A stretch of 64,000 nt of DNA from Acinetobacter guerrae (GTDB taxonomy: Bacteria > Pseudomonadota > Gammaproteobacteria > Pseudomonadales > Moraxellaceae), in assembly GCF_009372255.1 (NCBI RefSeq), contig NZ_LXGN01000045.1, forward strand, positions 78,912-142,911, given 5' to 3'. A program made the position numbers and the translations under genes. Below the pieces are notes generated by a model. It did no database searches. It was not told where the DNA came from and worked only from the letters and a program-made list of their open reading frames with translations. Of the stretch, positions 8,344 through 17,842 are shown piece after piece. Position 1 is the first letter of the stretch, and each line of letters begins with the position of its first letter.

Positions 8344-8997
8344 ATGCAACACGAATTTTGGCATCAACGCTGGCAAGAAAATCGGATTGGTTTTCACCAA
8401 TTTAGACCGAGTCCACTGCTCGTTGAATATTTTAACTGCTTAGAACTTCATGCAAATGCACGAGTTTTTGTTCCATTAAGTGGTAAAACACTGGATATTA
8501 GCTGGCTAATACAACAAGGTTTTCGCGTAGTCGCAGTTGAACTCAGCCAAATTGCAGTTACTGCATTGATTGAGCAACTTACGACAGACTTTAATTTTGA
8601 TTTTAAAATATCAGAAGAAAATAATCTCATTCATTATTCACACCCAAAAATCGATATTTTTGTCGGTGACTTTTTTGATCTCACTCAAAAGCAACTTGTG
8701 CAGATAGATGCGATTTATGATCGTGCTGCTCTGATTGCGCTACCCAAAGAAATGAGACAACGATATACACAACATCTTATTCATATCAGTCAGGCAGCAC
8801 CACAGTTTCTAATTAGTTATGAATATGATCAGAACAGCTTTGAAGGACCTCCATTTTCAGTTGAACCTACTGAAATCGAGCATCTCTATGATCATGACTA
8901 TGATATTAAATGCTTAAAAGAACAATATGTAGATGCACAGCAGAACAAGGGAGATAATCCACTCAGTAAAGTGTGGCGACTTAACCCTAAAAAATAA
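8344..8997 (+). CDS. tpm: Thiopurine S-methyltransferase family protein
   Basis: This 217-residue SAM-dependent methyltransferase has the family start FWHQRWQENRIGFHQ and the SAM loop VFVPLSGKTLDISWL near residues 42-56, followed by VVAVELS. Bacterial members methylate thiopurines and also selenium or tellurium compounds. The ATG lies 5 bp after the dedA-family stop. A terminator follows directly. Confidence 0.9.
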   Translation: MQHEFWHQRWQENRIGFHQFRPSPLLVEYFNCLELHANARVFVPLSGKTLDISWLIQQGFRVVAVELSQIAVTALIEQLTTDFNFDFKISEENNLIHYSHPKIDIFVGDFFDLTQKQLVQIDAIYDRAALIALPKEMRQRYTQHLIHISQAAPQFLISYEYDQNSFEGPPFSVEPTEIEHLYDHDYDIKCLKEQYVDAQQNKGDNPLSKVWRLNPKK

Positions 8998-9003
8998 GCA
9001 TAA

Positions 9004-9028
9004 AAAACACCTCAATTTGAGGTGTTTT
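9004..9028. terminator. Terminator after tpm
   Basis: An 11-bp perfect stem AAAACACCTCA/TGAGGTGTTTT with a 3-base loop. The A-rich and T-rich sides suit both the upstream tpm and the convergent UPF0149 gene. Confidence 0.85.
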
Positions 9029-9043
9029 CAATGATTGCTTTGC

Positions 9044-9061
9044 TTCACTTCGTAAAGTGAA
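9044..9061. repeat. Small hairpin related to the 241-320 repeats
   Basis: TTCACTT pairs with AAGTGAA around a CGTA loop, directly after the tpm terminator. The TTGCTTCAC core resembles the repeat at 295-320. It may be a second terminator stem for the UPF0149 gene or a dispersed palindrome. Confidence 0.35.
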
Positions 9062-9064
9062 CAT

Positions 9065-9589
9065 TTAATTAGGCGTGTGATACATGAGATACAATTCATT
9101 CAAGTTATCTGGAATTTCTTCTGCCAACTCATCCATCAACTGACCATTGCGACGGAAAGATTCCATTTGCGGATCTTCTTCATCAATTCCACTAAACACC
9201 ATAATTGGTAAAGTGAGATCTACCAATTGGTCTTCATATTCAGGTGTAAACCAAGCATCTTCATTTAAGAACATCGCATCGACAAAACCAACGCTCCAGT
9301 CACCTAAACTTGAATCAACATCGGCTTCTTCAATTTCAAAAGGAAACTCAATCCCTTCTTCATTGGCTAAATTTTGACGAATCGAATCTAGCCAAAGCTT
9401 AATTTGCTCAATGATGGCAGCAGGAACTTTTTTCTGATTACTGTCAAAGAGTTCATCCAACCAACGATCAAACTGAGGGCCGACCGCAATTGCACATAGA
9501 AAACCATGAGTTGCCGCAAAGTCCAGACCATGTTCGTTTTGGTCACCATCCAGATAATCACTTAATTGATCTAAATCTAAGGTACTCAT
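9065..9589 (-). CDS. UPF0149 (YgfB/YecA-like) family protein
   Basis: This 174-residue acidic protein has the family signature GLDFAATHGFLCAIAVGP near residues 22-39 and a conserved helical core. It lacks the C-terminal SEC-C zinc-binding motif of longer YecA proteins. In Pseudomonas a UPF0149 member (YgfB) modulates beta-lactam resistance through AlpA; that role is not shown here. It lies 70 bp downstream of the small acidic gene at 9660 and may share a transcript with it. Confidence 0.85.
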   Translation of the reverse strand: MSTLDLDQLSDYLDGDQNEHGLDFAATHGFLCAIAVGPQFDRWLDELFDSNQKKVPAAIIEQIKLWLDSIRQNLANEEGIEFPFEIEEADVDSSLGDWSVGFVDAMFLNEDAWFTPEYEDQLVDLTLPIMVFSGIDEEDPQMESFRRNGQLMDELAEEIPDNLNELYLMYHTPN

Positions 9590-9659
9590 TGTTTATCCAG
9601 TGTATTTAAAATAGCGCATAGCATATCATTTTCAGATATGTTTATGCGGCGTTTGATTG

Positions 9660-9863
9660 TTAGTCTTCATCATCCAGATCATCATCGAAGTCATACTCAA
9701 AGTCTTTCAACTCACGCTCTAAACGGCGCTGCGCCAAAAGATCATCAATTAAACGACGCTTTTCCAATGACTCTTTTGCACTGATTTTGCCTGATGCTTC
9801 ATCAAAACTAACATCATCATCATCACCGTAGCTATCATCTAATTCAAAATCTGTAGAAGACAC
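9660..9863 (-). CDS. Small acidic protein, PA3496-like
   Basis: This 67-residue, strongly acidic protein has Asp/Glu runs at both ends and a basic central helix (EKRRLIDDLLAQRRLERELKDF). The helix resembles the conserved part of PA3496-type small proteins of pseudomonads, which are described as possible envelope-integrity factors. The relation is from pattern only and the function is unknown. It is transcribed away from rpoD. Confidence 0.6.
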   Translation of the reverse strand: MSSTDFELDDSYGDDDDVSFDEASGKISAKESLEKRRLIDDLLAQRRLERELKDFEYDFDDDLDDED

Positions 9864-10221
9864 TAAAACTACCTCGTAGTGAAAAAATGTGAATAGGTCT
9901 AGGCGCTATTTATCTTGCCTGATCAAGCATGTCAAGTTTTTTTTATTTTTTTTGCTTTCAAACAACTATTTGTATCTTTTTTCATCAAAAAATTTGTATA
10001 TTTATAAAACTCTTGCTAACTTCTATCGATAATTCTTGATGAAAAATTTAGGATGGCATAACTTGAAAAAAACAATTCAAACCCAATATTCAAAAAATAG
10101 CTGTGAAATCAAATATATTTTTTAATTCAGATGTAAACGATCAAATCGAAAACTTTTATAGCAAATTGTGCTATCATGCACGGTTTTTTACTGCCACAGA
10201 TTCAACGAAGAGTAAGCAAAG
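9864..10221. other. Intergenic region upstream of rpoD
   Basis: A 358-bp, very AT-rich gap between divergent genes. It contains the rpoD promoter candidate at 10169-10177 and long A/T tracts around 9940-10120 that may act as UP elements or bent DNA. No RNA gene or reading frame was recognised. Confidence 0.5.
10169..10177 (+). promoter_or_regulatory. Extended -10 promoter element of rpoD
   Basis: TGCTATCAT is an extended -10 (TG, one base, then TATCAT). It is about 45 bp before the rpoD start. No good -35 is found at 17 bases, which fits an extended -10 promoter. Confidence 0.5.
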
Positions 10222-12108
10222 ATGAGCGATATGCATTCCCCTACTTCTCAGGTAGCGGCTCTGATTAGCCGAGGCAAAGAACAAGGTTACCTAACCTACG
10301 CTGAGGTCAACGATCATCTCCCAGACTCAATCACTGAAAGCGAACAAATTGAAGACATCATTCAGATGCTTCAGGACGTTGGTATTCCTGTACATGAACG
10401 TGCCCCTGAATCTGATGATACGATGTTTGGCGACTCTACTGAAGCAGCCGATGAAGTTGCAGAGGAAGAAGCCGCAGCAGTATTGGCATCGGTTGAAAGT
10501 GAACCAGGTCGTACCACAGATCCTGTGCGTATGTATATGCGTGAGATGGGAACAGTTGAACTCCTGACCCGCGAAGGTGAAATCAGCATTGCAAAACGCA
10601 TCGAAGAAGGTATCCGTGATGTCTTGCACTCGATCGCTTACTGGCCAAATGCCGTTGAAGTTGTACTCCAAGAATATAATGACTTTTTGACAGGTGAACG
10701 TCGCCTTGCCGATATTCTTTCAGGCTATCTTGACCCTGAAACCGATGAAGACATTCCTGAGGTGCTTGAAGAAGAAGCCGAACTGGAAGAAGATGAAGAA
10801 GCTTCATCTAAAACTACGAAAGACGTAAAACTTGATGATGATGACGAAGAGGAAGAATCTGAAAGTGATGATGATTCTGAAGGTGAATCTGGTCCAGATC
10901 CTGAAGTAGCCAAAGTCCGTTTTGAAGAGTTAGATGCGGCATGGAAAAATACTAAAGCTGTGATTGAACAACATGGTCGTAGCAGTGAACAAGCCAAAGA
11001 TGCGCTAGAATCACTTGCAACTGTATTTATGATGTTCAAATTCACCCCACGTTTATTTGATATTATTTCAGAGATGATTCGTGGTACACACGAACAAATT
11101 CGTGCCAACGAACGTGAAATTATGCGTTATGCCGTGCGCCGTGGTCGTATGGATCGTAATCAGTTCCGCACGAGCTTTCCAGGTCAGGAATCTAACCCAG
11201 CATGGTTAGATGAGCAAATTGCTAAAACGCCTGCTGAAACTCGTTCTTATTTAGAGAAAGTCCGTCCTGACGTATTGGCATTCCAGCAAAAAATTGCGGA
11301 TATCGAACAAGATCTTGATTTACATGTTCGCGAGATCAAAGACATTTCTAAACGCATGGCTGTCGGTGAGGCTAAAGCTCGTCGTGCCAAAAAAGAAATG
11401 GTCGAAGCTAACTTACGTCTGGTAATTTCGATTGCCAAAAAATATACCAACCGTGGTTTACAGTTCCTTGATTTGATTCAGGAAGGTAACATTGGTTTGA
11501 TGAAAGCAGTCGATAAGTTTGAATACCGTCGTGGTTATAAATTTTCGACCTATGCAACATGGTGGATTCGTCAGGCGATTACCCGTTCGATTGCAGATCA
11601 GGCGCGTACGATTCGTATTCCTGTACACATGATTGAAACCATTAATAAGATCAATCGTGTATCACGTCAGCTGTTACAGGAAATGGGGCGTGAACCAACA
11701 CCTGAAGAATTAGGCGAACGTCTGGAAATGGATGAAGTCAAAGTTCGTAAAGTGTTGAAAATTGCCAAAGAACCTATTTCGATGGAAACACCGATTGGTG
11801 ATGATGAAGATTCACATTTGGGTGACTTCATTGAAGACTCAAATATCACCTCACCTGTCGATGCAGCGACATCAGAAGGCTTGAAAGAAGCAACGCGTGA
11901 AGTGCTTGAAAACTTGACTGAACGTGAAGCGAAAGTCTTAAAAATGCGTTTTGGTATTGATATGCCTACCGATCACACTTTGGAAGAAGTGGGTAAACAA
12001 TTTGATGTTACCCGCGAGCGTATTCGTCAGATTGAAGCTAAAGCTTTGCGTAAATTACGCCATCCTTCACGTTCTGAGCATTTACGTTCATTCCTTGAAA
12101 ATGACTAA
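10222..12108 (+). CDS. rpoD: RNA polymerase primary sigma factor (sigma-70)
   Basis: The 628-residue housekeeping sigma factor has all regions in order: N-terminal region 1.1 (residues ~10-70), region 1.2 with [11 protein letters not shown] near 95-105, a long acidic insert (~165-230) rich in Asp/Glu/Ser, region 2 with [12 protein letters not shown] and the -10 recognition helix [17 protein letters not shown], region 3, and region 4 with [20 protein letters not shown] near the C-terminus. It is monocistronic. A hairpin without a T tract follows at 12124. Confidence 0.98.
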   Translation: MSDMHSPTSQVAALISRGKEQGYLTYAEVNDHLPDSITESEQIEDIIQMLQDVGIPVHERAPESDDTMFGDSTEAADEVAEEEAAAVLASVESEPGRTTDPVRMYMREMGTVELLTREGEISIAKRIEEGIRDVLHSIAYWPNAVEVVLQEYNDFLTGERRLADILSGYLDPETDEDIPEVLEEEAELEEDEEASSKTTKDVKLDDDDEEEESESDDDSEGESGPDPEVAKVRFEELDAAWKNTKAVIEQHGRSSEQAKDALESLATVFMMFKFTPRLFDIISEMIRGTHEQIRANEREIMRYAVRRGRMDRNQFRTSFPGQESNPAWLDEQIAKTPAETRSYLEKVRPDVLAFQQKIADIEQDLDLHVREIKDISKRMAVGEAKARRAKKEMVEANLRLVISIAKKYTNRGLQFLDLIQEGNIGLMKAVDKFEYRRGYKFSTYATWWIRQAITRSIADQARTIRIPVHMIETINKINRVSRQLLQEMGREPTPEELGERLEMDEVKVRKVLKIAKEPISMETPIGDDEDSHLGDFIEDSNITSPVDAATSEGLKEATREVLENLTEREAKVLKMRFGIDMPTDHTLEEVGKQFDVTRERIRQIEAKALRKLRHPSRSEHLRSFLEND

Positions 12109-12123
12109 TTTAATTCCAAATGA

Positions 12124-12150
12124 ACAGTCACTTGAAATTTGAGTGACTGT
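12124..12150 (+). other. Hairpin downstream of rpoD without T tract
   Basis: ACAGTCACT pairs perfectly with AGTGACTGT across a 9-base loop, but the tail is CCCC rather than T residues. It is not a canonical intrinsic terminator; it may protect the 3' end or act with a termination factor. Confidence 0.5.
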
Positions 12151-12175
12151 CCCCATTTAATATTCAAATACATAC

Positions 12176-12201
12176 AAATGCCTGCATTTTCGCAGGCATT
12201 T
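12176..12201 (+). other. Strong hairpin directly before the ybeD start
   Basis: A 10-bp perfect stem AAATGCCTGC/GCAGGCATTT with loop ATTTTC ends six bases before the GGAG that serves the ATG at 12217. It could terminate rpoD transcripts (the tail has only TTT) or sit in the ybeD leader and influence ribosome access. Confidence 0.6.
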
Positions 12202-12216
12202 CATATGGAGAATGTT

Positions 12217-12504
12217 ATGTTAGACCGTACTCCTTCTCGCGAATTACAAGAACATCTTTGGGTTTTCCCAATGGATTATCCAATCAAATTGATTGGCAAT
12301 GCTGGTGACGAACTTCGTGATGCAGTGATTGATATTTTGCAAAAACATTTTCCAGAATTTGATGGTAATTCTCTTCAAGTTCAGCCGTCCCGCACTGGAA
12401 AATATCACTCATTAACTGCACAATTGCGTTTTGATGAATTAGAACAAGTACATGCTTTGTATGCCGACTTAGCTGCATGCGAACATATTCGTACTGCTCT
12501 ATAA
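12217..12504 (+). CDS. ybeD: YbeD/DUF493 family protein
   Basis: A 95-residue ACT-like fold protein (HLWVFPMDYPIKLIGNAGDELRDAV near the N-terminus). The family is adjacent to lipB in many gammaproteobacteria, as here, and is thought to be linked to lipoate metabolism or to have a regulatory role; no activity is established. The ATG at 12217 is chosen because GGAG sits six bases upstream; earlier in-frame starts at 12139 and 12205 are poorer. A terminator separates it from lipB. Confidence 0.85.
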   Translation: MLDRTPSRELQEHLWVFPMDYPIKLIGNAGDELRDAVIDILQKHFPEFDGNSLQVQPSRTGKYHSLTAQLRFDELEQVHALYADLAACEHIRTAL

Positions 12505-12518
12505 GTAAAGCGAGAAAT

Positions 12519-12547
12519 AAAAAACACGCATATTGGCGTGTTTTTTT
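12519..12547 (+). terminator. Intrinsic terminator after ybeD
   Basis: The stem AAAACACGC/GCGTGTTTT has a 6-base loop and is followed by T residues. Confidence 0.88.
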
Positions 12548-12761
12548 ATGGCTGAACAAAATCTAAAATCAATGATCGGATCTTGAATCAAATTAAAAGT
12601 TGCTTCTTCAACCATCTCAACCAATTTATGAATAATTTTATAGCGATTTTTTATTCATGATTTACACGCATCACATATAAATCAGTGTAATCCATGATTT
12701 TATTCATAACTAACTTCTTTATAATGAACAGGTATTTTGATTGAACATAGGGCTGACATTT

Positions 12762-13421
12762 GTGAGTAACGTCGTAATCAAACCAACTTTGACAATACAT
12801 CAATATCAAAGCTTAACTCCTTATGCCGACCGTTTTCAGGAAATGAAAAGCCTGACTGAACAACGCGATGAAAACACTCCAGATCAACTCTGGATTTTAC
12901 AGCACCCTGATGTGCTTACTCAGGGGCAAGCAGGAAAGCCTGAACACATCCTTATTCCAACAGATATTCCTGTCGTTCAGTCCGATCGCGGTGGACAAGT
13001 CACTTGGCATGGTCCAGGTCAAATGGTCATTTATTTTATGTTTGATCTAAATCGCTTGAAATGGAATGTACGAACATTGGTCTCTTTTGCTGAAAAGCTG
13101 ATGATCGATCTGTTAAACAAATATGGAATTAAAGCCTATGCCAAACCTGATGCGCCTGGAGTTTATGTAGATGAACGCAAAATAGGGTCATTAGGTTTTA
13201 AAATTCGCCGAGGACGCAGCTATCATGGTCTGGCTTTAAATATTGACTGTGATTTGACAGGATTTCAAACGATTAACCCATGTGGTTATGCAGGTCTTGA
13301 GATGGTTCGTTTGTGTGATCTTATTGACCAATATCCAAAGTTTGAACAGCTTGCTAAAGATGTAGTTGAATATTTTAACAACACCGATTACTTTAGTGAC
13401 GTACAAGTCATTTTTAAATAA
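12762..13421 (+). CDS. lipB: Octanoyltransferase (lipoate biosynthesis)
   Basis: LipB moves octanoyl groups from acyl carrier protein to the lipoyl domains of enzymes such as SucB, the first step of lipoate synthesis. The motif [12 protein letters not shown] is present, with [18 protein letters not shown] carrying the active Lys and [10 protein letters not shown] carrying the catalytic Cys. I prefer the GTG at 12762, preceded by AGGG at good spacing, which gives 219 residues; a TTG at 12741 would add seven residues. It lies next to ybeD but behind a terminator. Confidence 0.95.
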   Translation: MSNVVIKPTLTIHQYQSLTPYADRFQEMKSLTEQRDENTPDQLWILQHPDVLTQGQAGKPEHILIPTDIPVVQSDRGGQVTWHGPGQMVIYFMFDLNRLKWNVRTLVSFAEKLMIDLLNKYGIKAYAKPDAPGVYVDERKIGSLGFKIRRGRSYHGLALNIDCDLTGFQTINPCGYAGLEMVRLCDLIDQYPKFEQLAKDVVEYFNNTDYFSDVQVIFK

Positions 13422-13447
13422 TTCACTTTATTTTTTTCAATAAACTA

Positions 13448-13476
13448 TTTAGAGTAATTACTCTAAAACTTAAAAT
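13448..13476 (+). promoter_or_regulatory. 20-bp palindrome overlapping a promoter
   Basis: A perfect palindrome with arms TTTAGAGTAA/TTACTCTAAA spans 13448-13467. Its left end reads as a -35 (TTTAGA) with a -10 TAAAAT at 13471-13476 and 17-bp spacing. The gene start is 24 bp further on. The arrangement looks like an operator over the -35 of the SCP2/alcohol dehydrogenase pair. The regulator is not in view. Confidence 0.55.
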
Positions 13477-13499
13477 TAGAATGTAAAAGGGATAGACGT

Positions 13500-14033
13500 G
13501 TGATTTCAAGTAAAACTGTAAAACCCGCACTGCAAATGGGCTACGTCAAACTCATGATGGATGTGATTGGACGCGGTCTCGTGATGGCAAGTCAGGTCGA
13601 TGAAGAAATACAAAATGAAGTGGCTAAATTTCCAGAAGGCTTTGTTTTATCCATGAATGTATTCCCCAATGGACCTGCATTTGTGGCTAAAGTTACCTCA
13701 GATAAAAAACTGCAACTGATTACCCTTGAACAAGGAAAACCTGATTTGACCATTACATTTAAGCATTTAACCCATGCTTTCATGGTGTTTTCATTTCAGG
13801 AAAGTACCGCTCAAGCTTTTGCAAATGATCGTATGATTGCTGATGGGGATGTATCTAGCGCAATTCGATTGGTACGTTGTCTTAACAAAATGGAATCATT
13901 GATTTTACCGAAAGTCGTCGCCTCTCTAGCAGTAAAACAATATCCAAGCGAGCTTGGTTTGAAAGATAAATTGAGCGAAGCTGCCAATATTTATCTTAAA
14001 GTCGCACAGTCATACTTAAAACGGAGTGTATAA
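13500..14033 (+). CDS. SCP2 sterol-transfer-like protein
   Basis: A 177-residue protein starting at GTG with AGGG upstream. The middle (~residues 40-125) resembles an SCP2 fold: a hydrophobic lipid-binding beta-sheet with the pattern KPDLTITFKHLTHAFMVF and a helix after it. SCP2-like bacterial proteins bind acyl or other hydrophobic ligands. It ends one base before the dehydrogenase start, so the two are translationally coupled and may act on one hydrophobic alcohol or aldehyde. The assignment is moderate. Confidence 0.6.
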   Translation: MISSKTVKPALQMGYVKLMMDVIGRGLVMASQVDEEIQNEVAKFPEGFVLSMNVFPNGPAFVAKVTSDKKLQLITLEQGKPDLTITFKHLTHAFMVFSFQESTAQAFANDRMIADGDVSSAIRLVRCLNKMESLILPKVVASLAVKQYPSELGLKDKLSEAANIYLKVAQSYLKRSV

Positions 14034-14034
14034 A

Positions 14035-15219
14035 ATGGCTAAACCTTATTACGAATTTTTTTGCCCAGTTAAAGTAATCGCGGGTAGTGCTGCCTTAGAA
14101 CACATTCCATTTGAACTTGCCACTTTAGGTTCAAAACGCCCAATGATCATTACTGACAAAGGCGTTCGTGCCAATAAACTCCTTGAACCAATCGAAACTG
14201 CATTTGCAAGCACTGATGCAGAAATTGGTTATATTTTTGATGATGTACCCCCAGATTCAAGTCTTGAAACTGTTCGCAATGCAGCCCAGTTTTATCGTGA
14301 CAATAACTGCGATGCAATTATTGCAGTCGGTGGCGGTTCAGTCATCGACACCTCAAAGGCAACCAATATTTTAGTGTCTGAAGGTGGTAACGATCTACTC
14401 AAATACTCAGGTGCGCATAACTTACCTAAACCACTCAAACCTTTTTTTGTGATTCCAACCACGTCTGGCACAGGTTCAGAAGTTACGATGGTTGCCGTAG
14501 TTTCGGATACACAAAAAAATGTAAAACTGGCATTTGCGTCTTACTATTTAATGCCACATGCGGCGATTCTTGATCCACGTATGACATTAACCCTACCTGC
14601 CCATCTAACAGCAATGACAGGTATGGATGCATTAACTCACTGTGTTGAAGCTTATACTTGTCTAGCTGCCAACCCTTTAAGCGATGCCTATGCAAGTGCA
14701 GGTATCAAAAAAATTAGTGAAAATCTGTTTAATGTGATTGAAAATCCAACCGATGCTCAAGGCCGTCTGGAACTCGCTCAAGCTTCAACCATGGGTGGGA
14801 TTGCATTCTCTAACTCTATGGTCGGTCTAGTACACTCTTTAGGTCATGCATTAGGTGCTGTAGCTCATCTGCCGCATGGTTTATGCATGAATTTGTTTCT
14901 TCCTTATGTTCTTGAATATAACAAGGAAATAAATGGCAATAAAATTGGCGAGTTATTACTCCCACTCGCGGGTGCAGATATTTATGCTCAAACTCCAGCT
15001 AATCTACGTGCAGAGAAAGCGATTTCTACTATTTTAGCAATGCGTGACCGTTTATTTAGTCTAACCAAACTACCACGTAATTTGCGTGAAACTGGTAAAG
15101 TGACAGAAGCGCAGCTTGATGAAATTGCTGAAAAAGCCTTAAATGATGGCTCTATTATCTATAATCCTAAAGAAGCAAATTTTCAGGATTTAAAAGCTAT
15201 TCTACAAAAAGCCTGGTAA
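14035..15219 (+). CDS. Iron-containing alcohol dehydrogenase
   Basis: A 394-residue group III alcohol dehydrogenase. The NAD-binding AVGGGSVIDTSK segment lies near residues 96-110, and the metal ligands lie in GMDALTHCVEAY and the SLGHALGAVAHLPHG histidine cluster. The ATG at 14035 has GGAG eight bases upstream; an in-frame GTG at 14026 would overlap the previous gene. The physiological substrate is not evident. Pairing with an SCP2-like protein suggests a medium or long-chain alcohol. Confidence 0.92.
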   Translation: MAKPYYEFFCPVKVIAGSAALEHIPFELATLGSKRPMIITDKGVRANKLLEPIETAFASTDAEIGYIFDDVPPDSSLETVRNAAQFYRDNNCDAIIAVGGGSVIDTSKATNILVSEGGNDLLKYSGAHNLPKPLKPFFVIPTTSGTGSEVTMVAVVSDTQKNVKLAFASYYLMPHAAILDPRMTLTLPAHLTAMTGMDALTHCVEAYTCLAANPLSDAYASAGIKKISENLFNVIENPTDAQGRLELAQASTMGGIAFSNSMVGLVHSLGHALGAVAHLPHGLCMNLFLPYVLEYNKEINGNKIGELLLPLAGADIYAQTPANLRAEKAISTILAMRDRLFSLTKLPRNLRETGKVTEAQLDEIAEKALNDGSIIYNPKEANFQDLKAILQKAW

Positions 15220-15249
15220 TGTCATCATCACGTTCGCTTGTAATTTGAT

Positions 15250-15289
15250 AAAAGTCTGAATTCTAACTCAATTCAGACTTTTTATTTTT
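15250..15289 (+). terminator. Intrinsic terminator after the alcohol dehydrogenase
   Basis: A 13-bp perfect stem AAAAGTCTGAATT/AATTCAGACTTTT with a 7-base loop, followed by T-rich sequence. Confidence 0.92.
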
Positions 15290-15485
15290 GGGTGAATTTT
15301 TATTCATCAGATAGTGGAATAAATTGGCAAAAAAATTGCTAAAAACTCCATAAAGTTACTGACAAAAGGCATCAATTTAGGATAGATTGGCGCACTTTAC
15401 TTTTTCATATAGGGGGGATCGTTCGTCTCAAACGATCCTTAACAGACATGACTGATCCTTGATCAACGATTATGAGGATACGCCG

Positions 15486-16871
15486 TTGACAACTCACACT
15501 GGGACTCAACCTGCGGCTAAACTGCAAAAAAATCTGGTAATGTGGCACATCATTATCATCGGTTTAGCGTATATTCAGCCAATGACTGTTTTTGATACTT
15601 TTGGTTTAGTATCTCAAGATAGCCATGGGCATGTACCCACATCATATATCTTTGCCCTTATTGCAATTCTACTAACGTCCATAAGCTATGGGCATATGAT
15701 TAAGCGTTATCCTTCAGCGGGTTCTGCCTATACCTATGCACAAAAGTCCATTCATCCTAATGTCGGATTTATGGTGGGCTGGTCGTCATGGCTAGATTAT
15801 TTGCTCTCCCCTCTGGTCAATATTATTTTGGCAGATATTTATTTACGCGCGCTTTTCCCTGGCGTAAATAACTGGATCTGGGTCATTGGTCTTACTATTT
15901 TAATGACAGTCGTTAATCTGTTCGGTGCGCGTTTTGTTGCACGATTCAACAGTACGATTGTATTTTTGCAGATTGGTGTAATTTTCTATTTTACCTATAA
16001 AGTCTATTTACTACTGACTCAAGGTATCAATGCCGATGGCAGTCTAGATCAATCCCAATACCAACTCTGGAGTATTGCACCTTTCTGGAATGAAATGACG
16101 TCTGTTGGTGCACTGATTACAGGTGCAACAATTCTATGTTTCTCATTTACAGGTTTTGATGCATTATCATCTTTGGCAGAAGAAACCAAAGACACCGAAA
16201 AAGTATTGCCTAAAGCAATTTTCCTGACTGCATTAATTGCTGGTGTGATTTTTATTATTAGCACCTATTTTATGCAGATTTACTTCCCAAGTGACCCTGC
16301 AAATTACTTCAAGAAAATTGATGAAACCCAGCCTGAGATTTTATTGGCAATCGGAGGAATCACCTTCCAGACGGTTATCCTTTATTTTGCCATTGTAACT
16401 GTGATGGCTTCAGGCATTTCAGCGCATGCAGGTGTTTCACGTTTAATGTATGTTATGGGGCGTGACGGAGTCATCAATAAGAAAATATTTGGTCATATCA
16501 GCCCTAAGCTGTACACGCCAACTTATAACATTCTTATTGTAGGTGTTGTGGCACTGACAGCAGGTTTCCTTGATTTTGAACATATCGCAAATCTGATTAG
16601 CTTTGGGGCTTTGACGGCATTTAGTTTTGTCAATTTCTCTGTGATTTCAAGATATGCTTTGCGTGATGGTCGCACTAAAAATATCAAAGACATCATGAAT
16701 TATATTGTGATTCCTACGCTTGGTTTTGCCAGTGTGTTTATGATGTGGCTTGAGATTGATCAGCTCGCACTTAAAATTGGTTTAATCTGGGCAGCGATTG
16801 GTGTTGGCTATTTAGCTTATAAAACCCGTGGATTCCGTTATCCACCACCGCAACATAATGAACATGAATAA
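15486..16871 (+). CDS. APC family amino acid/amine permease
   Basis: A 461-residue inner-membrane transporter with about 12 hydrophobic segments. The TM1 segment IIIIGLAYIQPMTVFDTFG and the TM6 signature FSFTGFDALSSLAEETKD are typical of the amino acid-polyamine-organocation superfamily, with some likeness to putrescine importers. I chose the TTG at 15486 because GAGGA lies seven bases upstream; the frame is open to another TTG at 15459 without a ribosome site. The substrate is unknown. Confidence 0.85.
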   Translation: MTTHTGTQPAAKLQKNLVMWHIIIIGLAYIQPMTVFDTFGLVSQDSHGHVPTSYIFALIAILLTSISYGHMIKRYPSAGSAYTYAQKSIHPNVGFMVGWSSWLDYLLSPLVNIILADIYLRALFPGVNNWIWVIGLTILMTVVNLFGARFVARFNSTIVFLQIGVIFYFTYKVYLLLTQGINADGSLDQSQYQLWSIAPFWNEMTSVGALITGATILCFSFTGFDALSSLAEETKDTEKVLPKAIFLTALIAGVIFIISTYFMQIYFPSDPANYFKKIDETQPEILLAIGGITFQTVILYFAIVTVMASGISAHAGVSRLMYVMGRDGVINKKIFGHISPKLYTPTYNILIVGVVALTAGFLDFEHIANLISFGALTAFSFVNFSVISRYALRDGRTKNIKDIMNYIVIPTLGFASVFMMWLEIDQLALKIGLIWAAIGVGYLAYKTRGFRYPPPQHNEHE

Positions 16872-16880
16872 AACTAACCA

Positions 16881-16914
16881 AATAAAGGGCTTTTAATAAA
16901 GCCCTTTATTTTTA
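16881..16914. terminator. Bidirectional terminator between permease and metallopeptidase
   Basis: A 13-bp perfect stem AATAAAGGGCTTT/AAAGCCCTTTATT with a 4-base loop and T residues on the right. It lies between convergent genes and touches the stop codon of the leftward one. Confidence 0.88.
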
Positions 16915-17811
16915 GATATTCGCTTCAAATGTATTACATTGATTTATATCGCCCGTTTTCAACCCAGCTTGAAACCAATGCATCCGCTGTTGGCTTGTAC
17001 CATGAGTAAAACTATCAGGAACGACTTGACCTGTAGCTTGCTTTTGTAGATAGTCATCGCCAATTTTTTGTGCTGCATCCATCGCTTCTTCGATATCACC
17101 CTGCTCTAAAAACTGGGTTCTCTGCTCATTATGATTTGCCCAGATACCCGCAAAACAATCTGCTTGTAATTCTAATCTAACCGAAAGCTGATTGCCTTGA
17201 GTACGACTACCTTTTGCCTGTGCTTGTTGTACCTGAGAAGAGATTCCAAGCAGATTTTGCACATGATGACCAACTTCATGTGCAATCACATAAGCCTGCG
17301 CAAAATCTCCTGCTTGATCCTGACGGGATAATTCTGTCTGATTCTGCTCACCCGAAATCCCCATTTGTTGACGCATCTCTTTAAAGAAAGCGGTATCAAT
17401 ATACACTTTCTGATCTGCGGGACAATAAAATGGGCCCATTGCAGCTTGAGCTGTACCACAGCCCGAACGAATCGCGCCAGAAAACATAACCAATTTTGGT
17501 GGAGTATAAGTTCCGCCTAATTGTTTAAAAATGGGCGACCAAGTATCTTCTGTATCCGCTAATACTGTTCCAACAAATTCCGAGGCTTCCTGCTGCTCAG
17601 GAGTGAGATGTTCAGGCGCTTGATCACTTGGTTGCTGTTGTTGAGTCACAGTTTGTGTCGCTTGATACGCCATTTGCGGATCGACACCTAAAAACTTCCA
17701 TGCGACAAACGCAACAATTAAACCCAGAATACTAATACCACCTGCTTTAGCAGCACCACCTCCGCGGCGATCCTCCACATTAGTACTAATTCGACGACCT
17801 TTCCAGCGCAT
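16912..17811 (-). CDS. ypfJ: Neutral zinc metallopeptidase, YpfJ family
   Basis: A 299-residue protein with an N-terminal membrane anchor (ISILGLIVAFVAWKFLG, ~26-42), a Gln-rich linker, and a peptidase domain with the zinc motif HEVGHHVQNLLG near residue 178. The family (KPN_02809/YpfJ) is a membrane-anchored putative peptidase of unknown substrate. Good cysteines for a disulphide (SGCGTAQ, FYCPAD, ADCFAG) suit a periplasmic location. A DUF808 gene lies 31 bp upstream on the same strand. Confidence 0.9.
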   Translation of the reverse strand: MRWKGRRISTNVEDRRGGGAAKAGGISILGLIVAFVAWKFLGVDPQMAYQATQTVTQQQQPSDQAPEHLTPEQQEASEFVGTVLADTEDTWSPIFKQLGGTYTPPKLVMFSGAIRSGCGTAQAAMGPFYCPADQKVYIDTAFFKEMRQQMGISGEQNQTELSRQDQAGDFAQAYVIAHEVGHHVQNLLGISSQVQQAQAKGSRTQGNQLSVRLELQADCFAGIWANHNEQRTQFLEQGDIEEAMDAAQKIGDDYLQKQATGQVVPDSFTHGTSQQRMHWFQAGLKTGDINQCNTFEANI

Positions 17812-17842
17812 AATGATTCACCTCTTTTATGATTATTGTCTT

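Noticed and set aside
10725..11108. 127-residue Ser-rich frame antisense to rpoD
   Set aside because: It mirrors the acidic Asp/Glu-rich insert of RpoD and is a frame shadow.
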